Part shown: piece by piece, positions 45,382 to 54,848 of the stretch | Layout: each line of letters starts with the position of its first letter | Numbering within the stretch: position 1 is the first letter of the stretch | NCBI RefSeq assembly: GCF_002434265.1 | Contig: NZ_DJJS01000005.1 | Coordinates: 62,001 to 126,000 of the forward strand | Direction of reading: 5' to 3' | DNA: 64,000 nt | Origin: Pseudomonas sp. UBA6562 | GTDB taxonomy: Bacteria > Pseudomonadota > Gammaproteobacteria > Pseudomonadales > Pseudomonadaceae | The notes under the pieces: generated by a model | Databases searched by the model: none | The model's input: only the letters and a program-made list of their open reading frames with translations | Told to the model about the DNA's origin: nothing | Made by a program: the position numbers and the translations under genes

Positions 45382-47235
45382 TCAGTAGTGGTACCACTTC
45401 ATCTCCAGCATCACCTCGTTCTGTGCCGAGGCCAGGTGGCTGAATTCGCGCTTGGCGCTCAGACGCAGGCCTAGGTTGCGGGAAATTTCCCACTGCTGGT
45501 TGAGGCTCAGGCTACGGCGCACCTCGCCATTGGTGAAGAAATCGCTCTTGGCTTCCAGGCTCAGGTTGCCCAGGCCGTTGCGCCACAGCACGCCGCTGTC
45601 GAAACCGGCTGCGGGCGAAATGAACTCGGCGAAGTCGTTATGGTGTTCGACCCGCACAGTGCCCAAAGCGAAGCCCAACACATCGTCGCCCAACTGCCAG
45701 GTGCCGCCCGCGCCGCCATTGACGTGGCTGACCAGCACTTCGTCGCCATGCTTGCCCGGCACCCGTTCCAGGCCGCCGGCCACTTGCCACGACCAAGGCT
45801 TGAGCAGGTCGTTGCGTGGGGTCAGCGAGCGGATGGTGGCCAGGTCCAGGCGTTGCACCTGCCAATCGTTGCCCTCGTACTGGCGCACCTTGAGCTGGAG
45901 AATTTCGATTTGCGCCCCCAGCGGGAAGCCGTAGGCGTTGTCGTTCAAGTCGTGGTAGGCCATGCGCAGGCCATATTCGGCGTAGGCGCGATCGTCGCGG
46001 GTGCCCAGGCCCAGTTGCCAAGTGCGCGACTCGTGGCCCTCTTCGGGCAAGCCGGGCTTTTCGATGTCCAGCGGCGGCGGCGGGTTGCGGTTGATCGCCC
46101 GCAGCAGCTCGAAGCTGCGCGCGGCCTGCGCCGGATCGCGCTCCTGACCGTTGGCGCGGTAGCGTTCCAGGCGGTAGGCCGCGTCTTGCACCAGGGCCTG
46201 GCGCTCGCGGGGCAGGGCGGTGAAGGCCGGGCTTTGCAAGTGCTGGGTGTCGGCGCTCAGGGCCAGCACTTGCTGGGTCTCTTCGGCTTCGAGCGGTTCG
46301 GCCCGCGCCAGCAGTTCACGTTCGCGCGAAGGGCGGTAACGGGTGTCGGCTACCAGGCCCGCCTGTTTCACCGCCTTGACGGTGTCGGTGGGGATGGCGG
46401 TGAGCGGGAACTGCGAGGTCAGGTCCAGGCTCGGCCGCGCCACCTGCAGCAGTTCCAGGAGGCGATAGGAGCAGTTTTCGTCGAAGAAAAAATAGTCGAA
46501 CTGCACCTGCTTGAGCTCCCAGACATGCTCGACCATACGCCCGGTTTCCTCGGGCGTCAGGTTCAGCTGGTACTCCCACAGGTCGCGGTTTTCCAGGCTG
46601 CGGTATTCCGACAGCTTGGCCTGATATGGCATCAGCGCGAACAGCCCCGGGTAACCGCCGGCCAGGCCTTTCCAGGCGTACAGGATGCTGTTGTCGCTGC
46701 CTTCGATGTAGGCGCCGAAGTTGATGGCATAGCTGAGCAAGGAGGTCTTGTTGCTGTGCGTGTCGGCCTGGTCGATGCGCAGCAGGGTGTGGCCGAACAT
46801 CGACGACGGGCTGTTCAGATAGGCTGCCGGAAAGATCAGCGCGGCGCTGTGCGGCGCGACGTCGTCGTACCAGGCTCTGTAGTCGCCACACTCGGGTTGC
46901 GGCAGATCGTGCAGGTTCAACTGCTCGCGCAACCAGCGGGTACGTGCCGGAAATACGCATTGGGCATGTTTGTTGCCCAGGCTCGCCGGAGCATAGAGCG
47001 CATCCACCGTGGCGCTCAGTTCGCGCTCGGGGTGATGTGCGCCGTCTTCGGCGAGAAAGAATTTGGGATCGTCGACATAGCTGCGCCAGCCGCCTAGCTT
47101 GCCGCTTTCATAGTGCCCCAAGGCAACCCAATAAGGCTGGGCGGCGAGCTGTTGTGCGCGGGCTGGGTCGATATGGGAGGCGGCATGCAGCGGGGTGCTG
47201 ACGCTGAGCGCCAGGAGCGAAAGGCGTTTGAGCAT
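45382..47235 (-). CDS. DUF4105 (Lnb N-terminal periplasmic domain) protein
   Basis: A 617-residue protein with an N-terminal signal peptide (LSLLALSVSTPLHAA). The DUF4105 domain (about 120-330) has SSMFGHTLLRID, the family's conserved block and the ENCSYRLLELL histidine/cysteine region, and the C-terminal ~220 residues look like an outer-membrane beta-barrel (repeated W, Y and alternating residues ending LEMKWYHY). Such proteins occur in the periplasm or outer membrane of gammaproteobacteria; their role is unknown. I chose ATG 47235 over an upstream TTG. A GC hairpin CCTGAGGGC/GCCCTCAGG (45345-45366) follows. Confidence 0.88.
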   Translation of the reverse strand: MLKRLSLLALSVSTPLHAASHIDPARAQQLAAQPYWVALGHYESGKLGGWRSYVDDPKFFLAEDGAHHPERELSATVDALYAPASLGNKHAQCVFPARTRWLREQLNLHDLPQPECGDYRAWYDDVAPHSAALIFPAAYLNSPSSMFGHTLLRIDQADTHSNKTSLLSYAINFGAYIEGSDNSILYAWKGLAGGYPGLFALMPYQAKLSEYRSLENRDLWEYQLNLTPEETGRMVEHVWELKQVQFDYFFFDENCSYRLLELLQVARPSLDLTSQFPLTAIPTDTVKAVKQAGLVADTRYRPSRERELLARAEPLEAEETQQVLALSADTQHLQSPAFTALPRERQALVQDAAYRLERYRANGQERDPAQAARSFELLRAINRNPPPPLDIEKPGLPEEGHESRTWQLGLGTRDDRAYAEYGLRMAYHDLNDNAYGFPLGAQIEILQLKVRQYEGNDWQVQRLDLATIRSLTPRNDLLKPWSWQVAGGLERVPGKHGDEVLVSHVNGGAGGTWQLGDDVLGFALGTVRVEHHNDFAEFISPAAGFDSGVLWRNGLGNLSLEAKSDFFTNGEVRRSLSLNQQWEISRNLGLRLSAKREFSHLASAQNEVMLEMKWYHY

Positions 47236-47274
47236 GTCGGGCAACTAGTCAGGAGGGTGCCGATAGAATGCACG

Positions 47275-47301
47275 AACCCGCCCTGTCGTGCAGGGCGGGT
47301 T
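47275..47301. terminator. bidirectional-looking terminator hairpin
   Basis: Eleven-base stem AACCCGCCCTG/CAGGGCGGGTT with a five-base loop, between the DUF3015 and DUF4105 genes. T-runs are short on both sides. Confidence 0.55.
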
Positions 47302-47310
47302 TGGCAGGAC

Positions 47311-47799
47311 TCAAGCTTCGGTAGCGTACTTGGCCAGTTGCGGGTCGTTTTTCAGGACCGCGAGGGTGTTGGTGTGAACGGTTTCAGCATTGGCATCGGC
47401 GCTGCTGAAGATCTGCTGGAAGTGATCGTGGGTGACGGCCGCGAAGTGCTCGCGATCCTGTGGCGCCACGCCCAGTACCACGGCGTAGGTGGTCAGGGCT
47501 TCGCCCTGGCCTTGCGCCATGTCTTCGGACAGCTCGTTCATCATGCCATTCATGGCCAGCCAGGATTTGCCGCCGTAGGTCAGCGAAGCCTTGGTCGAGC
47601 AGCCGTTGGTGCCAGAGGTCATGCCGAAGGTGGCGTTGCCGGAAGTGCCGTTGGTGGTGGAGGCCAGGAAGTGGGCTGGAGTGCCGCGCTGGCCTTCGAA
47701 CAGCATGTTGCCCCAACCGCAGTTCGGGCCGCCTGGCGCTTCGGCCATGGCGTTCAGCGATGCAGCAGCAAACAGGGTACCCAGAAGAATCCGTTTCAT
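47311..47799 (-). CDS. DUF3015 family periplasmic protein
   Basis: A 162-residue protein with a signal peptide (MKRILLGTLFAAASLNAMAE) and DUF3015 features: NCGWGNMLFEGQRG, SGTNGCSTKASLTYGG and a C-terminal helix region. Four cysteines may form disulfides. Periplasmic, function unknown. ATG 47799 chosen because of the signal peptide. It is divergent from the Lon-like protease gene, with about 240 bases between starts. Confidence 0.88.
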   Translation of the reverse strand: MKRILLGTLFAAASLNAMAEAPGGPNCGWGNMLFEGQRGTPAHFLASTTNGTSGNATFGMTSGTNGCSTKASLTYGGKSWLAMNGMMNELSEDMAQGQGEALTTYAVVLGVAPQDREHFAAVTHDHFQQIFSSADANAETVHTNTLAVLKNDPQLAKYATEA

Positions 47800-48037
47800 A
47801 GCATTGTTCTCTTTTTCGTGGACGTTCCAATGGTCGGAGCCCGGCACTCGTGCGCCAAGCCGGGGAGATATTGATCCTCCCGCGCAGTTTGGAGTTTAGG
47901 CAGTGTGTAAAGGTTGCGTGGTCATGTAGGAAAAATTTACCGCTGCAACGCTGCGACATAAAGTCCCGGCGAGCCTTGCCAGCGGCGCGCGGCGAGCCCC
48001 AGAATGGCTCATCGACCCGCCGAAGTAAGGAAGCCCA

Positions 48038-50476
48038 ATGCCCGATCCTGTTGCCTCGCGCCTGCGTCTGGCGCCGCAAGCCCTGACCCGGCGTTTCTCC
48101 GCTGAACAGTTCGCCTTCTCCACCACCGACGACCTCGAACCCTTCCGTGGCGTGCTCGGCCAGGAGCGCGCCGTCGAGGCCCTGCAGTTCGGCGTGGCCA
48201 TGCCGCGCCCGGGTTACAACGTCTTCGTCATGGGCGAGCCGGGCACCGGCCGCTTCTCCTTCGTCAAACGCTACCTCAAGGCCGAGGGCAAGCGCCAGAA
48301 GACTCCGGCCGACTGGGTCTACGTCAACAATTTCGAAGACCCGCGCGAGCCGCGCGCCCTGGAGCTGCCCTCCGGCACGGCGGGCGCGTTCGTCGCCGAC
48401 ATGCACGGCCTGATCGACAACCTGCTTTCCACCTTCCCGGCGGTGTTCGAACACCCGTCGTTCCAGCAGAAGAAGGGGGCCATCGACCGCACCTTCAACC
48501 AGCGTTACGACCAGGCCCTGGACATCATCGAGCGTGCCTCGCTGGAAAAGGACATCGCGCTGTACCGCGACAGCAGCAACGTCGCCTTCACCCCCATGGC
48601 CGACGGCAAGGCGCTCGACGAAGCCGAGTTCGCTCAATTGCCCGAGGAAGTGCGCGAGCGCTTCCACCAGGACATCGCCGCCCTGGAGGAGCGTCTCAAC
48701 GACGAACTGTCGAGCCTGCCACAGTGGAAACGCGAGTCGAACAACCAGCTGCGCCAGCTCAACGAAGAAACCATCACCCTGGCCCTGCAACCCCTGCTGG
48801 CGCCGCTGTCGGAAAAGTATGCGGAAAACGCAGGCGTATGCGCCTACCTGCAATCGGTGCAGTTGAACCTGTTGCGTACGGTCATCGAGCAACTGGTCGA
48901 AGACAGCAAGACCGACGCCGTGGCGCGCAAGCTGCTCGAAGACCAGTACGTACCCAGCCTGGTCGCCGGGCATGACGGCAACAGCGGCGCACCGGTGGTG
49001 TTCGAGCCGCATCCGACCTACGACAACCTGTTCGGCCGCATCGAATACAGCACCGACCAGGGCGCGCTGTACACCTCCTACCGGCAGCTGCGCCCCGGTG
49101 CGCTGCACCGCGCCAATGGCGGCTTCCTGATCCTCGAGGCGGAGAAGATGCTCAGCGAGCCCTTCGTCTGGGACGGCCTCAAACGCGCCTTGCAGTCGCG
49201 CAAATTGAAGATGGAGTCGCCGTTGGGCGAACTGGGCCGTGTGGCCACCATCAGCCTCACCCCGCAGATGATCCCGCTCGACGTGAAGCTCGTGATCATC
49301 GGTTCGCGCCAGCTCTACTACGCGTTGCAAGACCACGATTCGGACTTCCAGGAGATGTTCCGCGTGCTGGTCGACTTCGACGAAGACATGCCCATGGTCG
49401 ACGAAAACCTTGAGCAGTTCGCCCAGTTGCTGCGCACCCGCACCAACGAAGAGGGCATGGCCGCGTTGACCAGCGACGCCGTGGCGCGCCTGGCCACCTA
49501 CAGCGCGCGCCTGGCCGAGAACCAGGCGCGGCTGTCGGCGCGTATCGGCGATCTGTTCCAACTGGTCAGCGAGGCCGACTTCATCCGCCAACTGGCCGGC
49601 GACAGCATGACCGACGCCGGCCACATCGAGCGTGCCCTGCGCGCCAAGGCCACGCGCACCGGGCGTGTGTCGCAGCGGGTGCTCGACGACATGCTCGCCG
49701 GCATCATCCTGATCGACACCGACGGCGCCGCGATCGGCAAGTGCAACGGCCTGACCGTACTGGAAGTGGGCGACTCGGCTTTCGGCATGCCGGCGCGGAT
49801 TTCTGCCACGGTGTATCCGGGCGGCAGCGGCATCGTCGACATCGAACGCGAGGTCAACCTGGGCCAGCCGATCCACTCCAAGGGCGTGATGATCCTCACC
49901 GGCTACCTGGGTAGCCGCTATGCCCAGGAATTCCCCCTGGCGATTTCCGCGAGCATCGCGCTGGAGCAGTCCTACGGTTATGTCGATGGCGACAGCGCCT
50001 CGTTGGGTGAGGCCTGCACGCTGATCTCGGCCTTGTCGCGCACGGCGCTCAAGCAATGCTTCGCCATCACCGGTTCGATCAACCAGTTCGGCGAAGTGCA
50101 GGCGGTCGGCGGCGTCAACGAGAAGATCGAAGGCTTCTTCCGCCTCTGCGAAGCACGCGGGCTGACCGGTGAGCAGGGCGTGATCATCCCGCGCGCCAAC
50201 GTCGCCACGCTGATGCTCGACGAGCGCGTGCTACAGGCGGTGGAAGCGGGGCAGTTCCATGTCTATGCCGTCAGCCAGGCCGACGAGGCCTTGAGCCTGC
50301 TGGTCGGCGAAGAAGCCGGCGCGCCGAACGAGCAGGGCGAGTTTCCCGAGGGCAGCGTCAACGCCCGTGTGGTCGAGCGCCTGCGGTTCATCGCCGAAAT
50401 GGTCAGCGAAGAAGACATCAAGGAGGCGGAAAAAGAACGCCTGGAAGACCTGGTGGCGCAAGGCAAACCTGCCTGA
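48038..50476 (+). CDS. Lon-like ATP-dependent protease (LonB/S16 type)
   Basis: An 812-residue protein. The N-terminal region is followed by an AAA+ module (GEPGTGRFSFVKRY as Walker A, ANGGFLILEAEKML containing the Walker B) and a C-terminal S16 protease domain with the catalytic Ser in DGDSASLGEACTLISALS and Lys in VGGVNEKIEGFF. It corresponds to the Pseudomonas 'ATP-dependent protease' seen between fklB/yqhA and gdhA in P. aeruginosa. It degrades misfolded or regulatory proteins. The ATG is at 48038; an AAGGAAG ribosome binding site is present. Confidence 0.93.
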   Translation: MPDPVASRLRLAPQALTRRFSAEQFAFSTTDDLEPFRGVLGQERAVEALQFGVAMPRPGYNVFVMGEPGTGRFSFVKRYLKAEGKRQKTPADWVYVNNFEDPREPRALELPSGTAGAFVADMHGLIDNLLSTFPAVFEHPSFQQKKGAIDRTFNQRYDQALDIIERASLEKDIALYRDSSNVAFTPMADGKALDEAEFAQLPEEVRERFHQDIAALEERLNDELSSLPQWKRESNNQLRQLNEETITLALQPLLAPLSEKYAENAGVCAYLQSVQLNLLRTVIEQLVEDSKTDAVARKLLEDQYVPSLVAGHDGNSGAPVVFEPHPTYDNLFGRIEYSTDQGALYTSYRQLRPGALHRANGGFLILEAEKMLSEPFVWDGLKRALQSRKLKMESPLGELGRVATISLTPQMIPLDVKLVIIGSRQLYYALQDHDSDFQEMFRVLVDFDEDMPMVDENLEQFAQLLRTRTNEEGMAALTSDAVARLATYSARLAENQARLSARIGDLFQLVSEADFIRQLAGDSMTDAGHIERALRAKATRTGRVSQRVLDDMLAGIILIDTDGAAIGKCNGLTVLEVGDSAFGMPARISATVYPGGSGIVDIEREVNLGQPIHSKGVMILTGYLGSRYAQEFPLAISASIALEQSYGYVDGDSASLGEACTLISALSRTALKQCFAITGSINQFGEVQAVGGVNEKIEGFFRLCEARGLTGEQGVIIPRANVATLMLDERVLQAVEAGQFHVYAVSQADEALSLLVGEEAGAPNEQGEFPEGSVNARVVERLRFIAEMVSEEDIKEAEKERLEDLVAQGKPA

Positions 50477-50485
50477 GTCAAGAAG

Positions 50486-50526
50486 CCGGCGCTGAGGGCA
50501 ATGTGCTACCGTTCGGCGCCGGTTTT
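50486..50526 (+). terminator. probable terminator of the Lon-like gene
   Basis: Stem CCGGCGC/GCGCCGG with a long 23-base loop and TTTT downstream, ten bases after the stop codon. Confidence 0.5.
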
Positions 50527-50638
50527 CTAACTGTGGAGTGGGCTCGGCTACGCTGATATCAGAGTGTCCTAGCCTTCGCCACCCAACCGGCAGGGTCGCT
50601 CGTGTCCCAACCCGGTGTTCCTCAGAGGGGCCGCCACC

Positions 50639-50977
50639 ATGCGCAACCTCAGCCTCACTCGCCAGTGCCTCGGCCTGGTCACCCGCATCGAATGTTCCAT
50701 TCGCCCACTGGCCGGCGACACCGGGATGTGGACGCTGCTGTTCGCCGCTGGCATGGCGGGCGAGCAACCCTCGGCCATCAAGGCGCAGGGTCCGTTCCAT
50801 GGCCCGGCGGTGGCCGAGTCGGTGTTGAACGCCATCGTCGACAGCCTGACCCTGCACGGTTACCAAGTCACCGAAGACCCGCCCATCTGGTGCCTGCACC
50901 TGCAAGCCCAATTGCGCAAGATCAACGGCGAGCGCTGCAGCAACCTGGGCGATTACCAGTTCCGACCCGAGACATAA
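50639..50977 (+). CDS. conserved Pseudomonas protein of unknown function
   Basis: A 112-residue soluble protein (MRNLSLTRQCLGLVTRIECS, later MWTLLFAAGMAGEQPSAIKA). It occupies the position of PA4575 in P. aeruginosa, between the Lon-like protease and yqhA. No known domain. AGAGGGG lies before the ATG. Conserved gene order supports it being real. Confidence 0.75.
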   Translation: MRNLSLTRQCLGLVTRIECSIRPLAGDTGMWTLLFAAGMAGEQPSAIKAQGPFHGPAVAESVLNAIVDSLTLHGYQVTEDPPIWCLHLQAQLRKINGERCSNLGDYQFRPET

Positions 50978-51102
50978 CGGGTCACATATTCGCGGCACCG
51001 AGGGTCGCCAAAGCGCGTTCGATTGCCCTGGATCAGGCTTTTGCTGTCACAGGCGGCTGGCTATACTCGCGCACGCTTTCCCCACCTCACGAGTCGCCCC
51101 CC

Positions 51103-51591
51103 ATGGAACGTTTGCTTGAAAACGCGATGTACGCCTCCCGCTGGCTGCTCGCGCCGATCTACTTCGGCCTGTCGTTGGGCCTGCTGGCCCTGGCCTTGAA
51201 ATTCTTTCAGGAGATCGTCCATGTCCTGCCCAATGTCTTCGACATGGCCGAAGCCGACCTGGTGCTCGTCATCCTCTCGCTGATCGACATGTCGCTGGTT
51301 GGCGGTCTGCTGGTAATGGTGATGTTCTCCGGGTACGAGAACTTCGTCTCGCAACTGGACATCGACGAAGGCAAGGAAAAGCTCAGCTGGCTGGGCAAGA
51401 TGGACTCCACCTCGCTGAAGATGAAGGTGGCCGCGTCCATCGTGGCGATCTCCTCCATCCACCTGCTGCGGGTGTTCATGGACGCGCAGAACATCTCGCC
51501 GCAATACCTGATGTGGTACGTGATCATCCACATGACGTTCGTGGTCTCGGCCTTCGTCATGGGTTACCTCGACAAGCTGACCAAGCACTGA
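51103..51591 (+). CDS. yqhA: YqhA/UPF0114 family membrane protein
   Basis: A 162-residue TIGR00645/UPF0114 protein with four hydrophobic helices (YFGLSLGLLALALKFF, DLVLVILSLIDMSLVGGLLV and two near the C terminus) and the conserved IDMSLVGGL and SIHLLRVFMD motifs. Inner membrane, function unknown; YqhA homologues have been linked to potassium or membrane homeostasis. Same gene order as in P. aeruginosa. Confidence 0.92.
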   Translation: MERLLENAMYASRWLLAPIYFGLSLGLLALALKFFQEIVHVLPNVFDMAEADLVLVILSLIDMSLVGGLLVMVMFSGYENFVSQLDIDEGKEKLSWLGKMDSTSLKMKVAASIVAISSIHLLRVFMDAQNISPQYLMWYVIIHMTFVVSAFVMGYLDKLTKH

Positions 51592-51702
51592 AGCCCTGTG
51601 CCTGCCGTGCACCGGACCGGCGGTGCGCGGCGGCGCTTGTGCTTTTGTCCCAGCTGTACGAAGAATGCGCACTCTGGTCGAATTTTCCGATGAGGTGCGC
51701 CC

Positions 51703-52008
51703 ATGAACTTGCAGCAACTTCAGACTGAGGCCGTTGCCGGTCGAATCGAAGAAATCAATGTGATCGGCATCGAAGGTGGGGATTACCTGCTCGAAGCCTG
51801 CATGGCTGGCAAGCCGCATCCGCTTTCCGATGCCAACGGCGAACGCCTGCGGGTGCGCTCGGTGACCGAGGCCCGCGAACTGCTGCAGAACGTGCCCGTG
51901 GAGTCGATGTTTCTGGTGCACTGGTCGGTGCACGACGAGATGTGCGGCATGGGCGTGCGCCCTGAGCAAGACCTCAAGGTGGCCATTTCGCCCCGTCCGA
52001 CCTGGTAG
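51703..52008 (+). CDS. DUF6482 family protein
   Basis: A 101-residue protein with the DUF6482-like pattern MNLQQLQTEAVAGRIEEI, DANGERLRVRSVTEAREL and VHWSVHDEMCG. Widespread in pseudomonads, function unknown. GAGGTG is nine bases upstream of the ATG. Conserved position just upstream of fklB. Confidence 0.8.
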   Translation: MNLQQLQTEAVAGRIEEINVIGIEGGDYLLEACMAGKPHPLSDANGERLRVRSVTEARELLQNVPVESMFLVHWSVHDEMCGMGVRPEQDLKVAISPRPTW

Positions 52009-52098
52009 CTGATTCGCCGCCAACAAGGTGTGTGCTAGGCTGCTCGCCCTTCATCACCCCAGGGCGTGGCAGTCGCACGTCCGTAGCGGAGCAAACCC

Positions 52099-52716
52099 AT
52101 GTCCGAGCTCAACCTGTCCACCGACGAAACCCGCGTCAGCTACGGCATTGGCCGTCAGCTGGGCGGCCAACTGCGCGACAACCCGCCACCGGGCGTCAGC
52201 CTCGAAGCCATCGTCGCCGGCCTGACCGACGCCTTCAATGGCGCCGACAGCCGCGTCAACGAGGCCGACCTGTCGGCCAGCTTCAAGGTCATTCGTGATG
52301 TGATGCAAGCCGAAGCGGCTGCCAAGGCCGAAGCGGCCGCCGGCGCCGGCAAGGCCTTCCTGGCCGAGAACGCCCAGCGCGAAGGCATCACCACCCTGCC
52401 TTCGGGTCTGCAATACGAAGTCATCAACACTGGCGACGGCGCCAAGCCTGGCCGCGAAGACACCGTGCGCACCCACTACCACGGCACCCTGATCGACGGG
52501 TCGGTGTTCGACAGCTCCTACGAGCGCGGCCAGCCTGCCGAATTCCCGGTCGGCGGCGTCATCGCCGGTTGGACCGAAGCGCTGCAACTGATGAACGCCG
52601 GCAGCAAATGGCGTCTGTACGTGCCGAGCGAATTGGCCTACGGCGCTCAAGGCGTGGGCAGCATCGCCCCGCACAGCGTGCTGATCTTCGACATCGAACT
52701 GCTCGACGTCCTGTAA
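52099..52716 (+). CDS. fklB: FKBP-type peptidyl-prolyl cis-trans isomerase FklB
   Basis: A 205-residue two-domain PPIase. The N-terminal dimerisation helices (SYGIGRQLGGQLRDN) come first, then the FKBP fold with VRTHYHGTLIDGSVFDSSYE, VIAGWTEALQLM and a terminal IFDIELLDVL. It catalyses proline isomerisation during protein folding in cytoplasm or periplasm; no signal peptide is present here. P. aeruginosa has the same fklB in this gene order. Confidence 0.94.
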   Translation: MSELNLSTDETRVSYGIGRQLGGQLRDNPPPGVSLEAIVAGLTDAFNGADSRVNEADLSASFKVIRDVMQAEAAAKAEAAAGAGKAFLAENAQREGITTLPSGLQYEVINTGDGAKPGREDTVRTHYHGTLIDGSVFDSSYERGQPAEFPVGGVIAGWTEALQLMNAGSKWRLYVPSELAYGAQGVGSIAPHSVLIFDIELLDVL

Positions 52717-52777
52717 CACGCTGCATACGCGAGGCGCCTACGGGCGCTTCGCCGTTTCCCGTCCGTCCTCCCTTCGT

Positions 52778-53026
52778 TCAATGCCCCCACTGCGCACCCG
52801 CCGGGCGCAAGGCTCTGGCATAGCAGAACAGAAACAGGTTTCGCACCAACTCCTTGAGCACCACCGGCTCGCTGGAATTCAGACCGCTCAGGTCCAGATC
52901 GCCTTGTTCGCGCAATTCGTCGATGGCCTCCTGTTCGAGCACGGCGCAGACTTCGCCGGTTTCGCGGTGCAGGATGCGCAGGTAGGGGTGTGGGCGGTCG
53001 AGCCAGGCGTCGATGAGGTAGGTCAT
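52778..53026 (-). CDS. PA4570-like small protein, probably iron-regulated
   Basis: An 82-residue protein resembling P. aeruginosa PA4570 (MTYLIDAWLDRPHPYLRIL; LYHRETGEVCAVLEQEA-like block). Function unknown. Start 53026 has AAGGAGA eight bases upstream. A Fur-box-like palindrome (53055-53073) lies 30 bases upstream, so iron repression through Fur is likely. It sits between fklB and the PhnA-like gene, both on conserved order. Confidence 0.75.
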   Translation of the reverse strand: MTYLIDAWLDRPHPYLRILHRETGEVCAVLEQEAIDELREQGDLDLSGLNSSEPVVLKELVRNLFLFCYARALRPAGAQWGH

Positions 53027-53054
53027 GGCAGAGGTCTCCTTGGAAAGCATTTCC

Positions 53055-53073
53055 AATGAGAATAATTCTTATT
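53055..53073. promoter_or_regulatory. Fur box upstream of the PA4570-like gene
   Basis: AATGAGAATAATTCTTATT resembles the 19-base Fur consensus (GATAATGATAATCATTATC): AGAATAATTCT centre, with ATT/AAT flanks. Its location just upstream of the small gene's start fits iron-dependent repression. Confidence 0.65.
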
Positions 53074-53176
53074 ATCAAAATAGCAAGCGCCTATTGGCGG
53101 ATTTTTTCCATCCCGTATAGGCATCCCGTTGCGGGATATGCCAGGGCCACCGCCAGGCAGCCCTGTTCGGTCAGCG

Positions 53177-53518
53177 TCAGACCTTGCGCACGAACTCGGA
53201 CTTCAGCTTCATGGCGCCGATGCCGTCGATCTTGCAATCGATGTCGTGGTCGCCGTCGCACAGACGGATGTTCTTCACCTTGGTGCCGACCTTGACCACC
53301 AGGGACGAGCCCTTGACCTTGAGGTCCTTGATGACGGTGACGGTGTCGCCGTCCTGCAGGACGTTACCGACCGAATCCTTCTTCACCACCTCGTCGCTGG
53401 CCGCCTCGGCATCGCCGCTGGCCGACCACTCGTGGGCGCACTCCGGGCAGACCAGCTGGGTGCCATCTTCGTAGGTGTATTCGGAATTGCATTGGGGGCA
53501 GGGCGGCAAAGAGCTCAC
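53177..53518 (-). CDS. PhnA (YjdM)-family zinc-ribbon protein
   Basis: A 113-residue protein: N-terminal zinc ribbon CPQCNSEYTYEDG...CPEC (Cys-x2-Cys twice) and the C-terminal PhnA domain (VIKDLKVKGSSLVVK, VKNIRLCDGDHDIDCKIDG). The name comes from an E. coli alkylphosphonate operon but the biochemical role is unclear. Ends at 53177, just before the ispB end region in the conserved order. Confidence 0.88.
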   Translation of the reverse strand: MSSLPPCPQCNSEYTYEDGTQLVCPECAHEWSASGDAEAASDEVVKKDSVGNVLQDGDTVTVIKDLKVKGSSLVVKVGTKVKNIRLCDGDHDIDCKIDGIGAMKLKSEFVRKV

Positions 53519-53635
53519 GACGGTTCCTTAGACGAGCGTTGAAAGGCGCACATTGTATAAGGTTTTGTCGGGCGGGGCAGGGGAGTTTTGCGCGTCGGTG
53601 TGCGGCGGCTGCCGTACACCGACGTGGGAAGGGCG

Positions 53636-54604
53636 TCAGTGCGTACGTGCGACGGCGAATTCGCTGAGTTCGACCAGGGCGTCGCGGTAGACGCTCGCCG
53701 GCAGCACGTTCAGACACTCGATGGCGCGGGCGACGTAGTCGCGGGCCATCTGCGCGGTGTAGTCCAGGGCGCCGCAGGCTTCGACGGCCACGCGGATCTG
53801 CTCGAGGTCTTCGATGCCGCCTTTCTGGATCGCCTGGCGCACCAGGGCGGCCTGCTCGGCGGTGCCTTCGCGCATGGTGTAGATCAGCGGCAGGGTCGGC
53901 TTGCCTTCGGCCAGGTCGTCGCCGACGTTCTTGCCCAGGGTTTCCGAGTCGCCCTTGTAGTCGAGCAAGTCGTCGACCAGTTGGAAGGCCACGCCCAGGT
54001 GGTCGCCGAAGGTGCGCAGGGCCTCGCGCTGGGTTTCGTCGGCGTCGGCCAGGGCGGCAGCGCTGTGGGTGGAGGCTTCGAAGAGCATGGCGGTCTTGCC
54101 GCGGATGACCTCCATGTACACCTCTTCGCTAGTGCTGGCGTCGCGTACCCGCGACAGTTGCAGCACTTCGCCCTCGGCGATCACGCGGGTGGCGCGCGAC
54201 AGGATCTGCATGACCGACATCGAACCGAGCTCGACCATCATTTCGAAGGAGCGCGAATAGAGGAAGTCGCCCACCAGCACGCTGGGCGCGTTGCCCCACA
54301 GGGCATTGGCGGTGGAGCGGCCACGGCGCATGCCGGACATGTCGACCACGTCGTCGTGCAGCAGGGTGGCGGTGTGCAGGAACTCGATGGTCGCGGCCAG
54401 CAGGCGCAGGTCGTCGCTTTCGCGGCCCAGGGCCTTGCCACAGAGCAGGACCAGCAACGGACGCAGGCGCTTGCCGCCCGCGGAGGTGATGTAGTCGCCG
54501 ATCTTCGATACCAGCGGTACGCGCGAGGTCAGCTGTTTCTTGATGATCTCGTCGACGGCGTGAAAGTCTTCCGCCACCGCGCGGTAGAAGGTCTGGGGTT
54601 GCAT
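53636..54604 (-). CDS. ispB: octaprenyl/polyprenyl diphosphate synthase
   Basis: A 322-residue trans-prenyltransferase with both Asp-rich motifs: FARM HDDVVDM and SARM VDDLLDYK. It builds the polyprenyl chain used as the ubiquinone side chain. Start 54604 (MQPQTFYRAVAEDF, GGAG nine bases upstream); 54616 is an alternative. Divergent from rplU, as in other pseudomonads. Confidence 0.94.
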   Translation of the reverse strand: MQPQTFYRAVAEDFHAVDEIIKKQLTSRVPLVSKIGDYITSAGGKRLRPLLVLLCGKALGRESDDLRLLAATIEFLHTATLLHDDVVDMSGMRRGRSTANALWGNAPSVLVGDFLYSRSFEMMVELGSMSVMQILSRATRVIAEGEVLQLSRVRDASTSEEVYMEVIRGKTAMLFEASTHSAAALADADETQREALRTFGDHLGVAFQLVDDLLDYKGDSETLGKNVGDDLAEGKPTLPLIYTMREGTAEQAALVRQAIQKGGIEDLEQIRVAVEACGALDYTAQMARDYVARAIECLNVLPASVYRDALVELSEFAVARTH

Positions 54605-54689
54605 CGGCTGCTCCATTGGGGGTGCGCGGCATGCTAGGTCGCGGGTTCCGGCGTGTCAAGGCGCGTCCGGTCTGACTGCGGGGCGAGGC

Positions 54690-54718
54690 TTGCAAGGGCA
54701 TCTTGGGTTGCGTACAAT
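54690..54718 (+). promoter_or_regulatory. sigma70 promoter of rplU-rpmA
   Basis: TTGCAA (54690-54695) and TACAAT (54713-54718) are separated by 17 bases. A ~125-base leader with no ORF of its own precedes rplU. Confidence 0.65.
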
Positions 54719-54848
54719 CGCGCACCCTACTTTCCTGGGCAGCACCTGCCTTACGCAATTGCATCGGGCCTTCCCAGCTCATGCAGCCATGCCAGCCAAT
54801 ACTCTTCCTATAAAGCGCTGGGTGAGCAGGATTATCGGAGAAATACCC

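Noticed and set aside
47384..50056. An 890-codon open frame on the minus strand across the Lon-like gene
   Set aside because: Antisense shadow of the Lon-like protease gene and DUF3015; the sequence has no domain and the composition is typical of GC-rich antisense frames.
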